A program made the translations under genes and the position numbers. A stretch of 64,000 bases of DNA from Hyalella azteca. Taxonomy: Eukaryota > Arthropoda > Malacostraca > Amphipoda > Hyalellidae. Below the pieces are notes generated by a model. The model was not told the DNA's origin. It was given only the letters and a program-made list of their open reading frames with translations, and searched no databases. The DNA lies in the NCBI RefSeq assembly GCF_000764305.2, contig NW_025941306.1, positions 1 through 64,000 on the forward strand, read 5' to 3'. Shown here piece by piece: positions 62,810-64,000 of the stretch; position 1 is the stretch's first letter; every line of letters begins with the position of its first letter.

Positions 62810-63415
62810 GTGAAACTATCCTGCGCGGCGACACTATATTCGCCAAAACTCCCGATATTCGCACCAGCTGAAATAAAAAGGTACTTAGAAAACGACAGAG
62901 TTGGCTCTATTGCTGTGAGTGTACGTCGAGACGATTCCAGTGATTTGATGACAAGGTAATTCTACATCCATGAATTTGTCAAAAACTCTTTTCTAAAAGG
63001 TGCATCTCGATTTAGCTTTATTTCACCAAGTTAGTGATGAGCTAATTTTGTTTCCACGAATGGAAATCCAGCTAACTCTATTTCAATGAGTTTATCTTTC
63101 GCGAACTTGCCGCATAATTTAATCAAGTTTAAATCATTCAGCATATCCACAAATGTCGTTTGTTAGCCGGCCTTCAAAACTTCACCAGGTTTCTAGTTCA
63201 AGCACTCCTTCCAGAAGTTCAAGTTCGGTTCTCATCGTAATTAGACTTCTTCCTTCATTTCCCCGTGCGACAGACACTATATTAAGACGATAAAAATAAC
63301 TTGTGAGATGCGTACTCTGAAATTTTTGACCATGCAGTTATTCTCTGGGAAGCTTCGCGCGATGACCGGCCGTTTGAGGTGAACTGTGGCCCATAGTGGC
63401 AGGAGACTAAGTTCG
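62810..63415. other. intergenic, no gene recognised
   Basis: No feature supported between the palindrome and the terminal array. Confidence 0.4.
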
Positions 63416-63960
63416 GTCTGTGAAGCTGACAAGTTGGGGTGACGAGTGAAGCTGACAAGTTGGGGTGATGAGTGAAGCTGACAAGTTGGGATGATGAGTG
63501 AAGCTGACAAGTTGGGGTGACGAGTGAAGCTGACAAGTTAGGATGATGAGTGAAGCTGACAAGTTGGGGTGATGAGTGAAGCTGACAAGTTGGGGTGATG
63601 AGTGAAGCTGACAAATTGGGGTGATGAGTGAAGCTGACAAGTTGGGGTGATGAGTGAAGCTGACAAGTTGGGGTGACGAGTGAAGCTGACAATTAAGTTG
63701 GGGCGATGAGTGAAGCTGACAAGTTGGCTGATGAGTGAAGCTGACAAGTTGGGGCGACGAGTGAAGCTGACAAGTTGGGGTGAAGACTGAAGCTGACAAG
63801 TGGGGGTGACGAGTGAAGCTGACAAGTTGGGGTGACGAGTGAAGCTGACAAGTTGGGGTGACGAGTGAAGCTGACAAGTTGGGGTGACGAGTGAAGCTGA
63901 CAAGTTGGGGTGATGAGTGAAGCTGACAATTTGGGCTGACGAGTGAAGCTGTCGAGTAAA
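63416..63960. repeat. 26-bp minisatellite, about 21 copies
   Basis: The core is GAAGCTGACAAGTTGGGGTG plus ACGAGT or ATGAGT. It is open in many - frames (26-residue period), giving apparent proteins of 77-156 residues that are artefacts. Confidence 0.95.
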
Positions 63961-64000
63961 GTTGGCAAGGGAGGCAAAATAGTAAGGCAAGTGAGTGCTG

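Noticed and set aside
14347..63960. CRISPR-like arrays
   Set aside because: Units are head-to-tail with no unique spacers, and the window is clearly eukaryotic.
63277..63990. Antisense proteins rich in SFTHHPNLSASL-like repeats
   Set aside because: 26-bp minisatellite artefact.

Overview
This window is nuclear DNA from an animal, most likely an arthropod. Genes have long introns with GT/AG borders. Arthropod-type families are present (peritrophin-A/CBM14 chitin-binding domain, biniou-type FoxF), and the intergenic DNA is AT-rich and crowded with minisatellites and small inverted-repeat transposons. A malacostracan crustacean such as an amphipod would fit the repeat density, but the sequence does not prove a species.

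Three protein-coding genes, all on the + strand, can be assembled exon by exon. (1) Wdr24, 6447-13809: 11 coding exons whose phases all join and whose total (3375 nt) is divisible by three, giving 1124 residues. It is a WD-repeat subunit of GATOR2, the complex that acts upstream of TORC1. (2) A giant chitin-binding protein, 19651-40683: four coding exons, one of them 7847 nt long, total 9099 nt and 3032 residues. It has a hydrophobic signal/anchor segment, a very long Ser/Thr/Asn/Gln-rich region and a C-terminal six-cysteine CBM14 domain. (3) foxF (biniou type), from 47815: exon 1 carries the whole forkhead domain and exon 2 is at 51100-51324. A last short exon is expected but was not found. 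The three genes do not form a pathway.

Layout: 1-378, end of a non-LTR retrotransposon ORF. 2594-5758, two families of inverted-repeat (MITE-like) elements. 6447-13809, Wdr24. 14347-18702, a run of five minisatellites around a TATA/initiator candidate at 17307-17342. 19360-40683, the giant gene, whose 9.6-kb intron holds three minisatellites and a palindrome with ~0.7-kb arms. 42840-43292, a third MITE family. 44580-45950, degenerate repeats, a Ty3/gypsy RNase H scrap and a CTG array. 46687-46934, a promoter-like cluster of CCAAT, CRE and AP-1 motifs. 47815-51324, foxF. 55500-63960, many minisatellites and a reverse-transcriptase fragment.

No rRNA, tRNA, CRISPR array or clear prokaryotic feature was found. 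The most unusual points are the roughly 145-residue low-complexity insertion inside the C-terminal zinc domain of Wdr24, the giant CBM14 gene with its internal signal-like segment, the large palindrome, and the density and variety of minisatellites (about twenty unrelated arrays in 64 kb).
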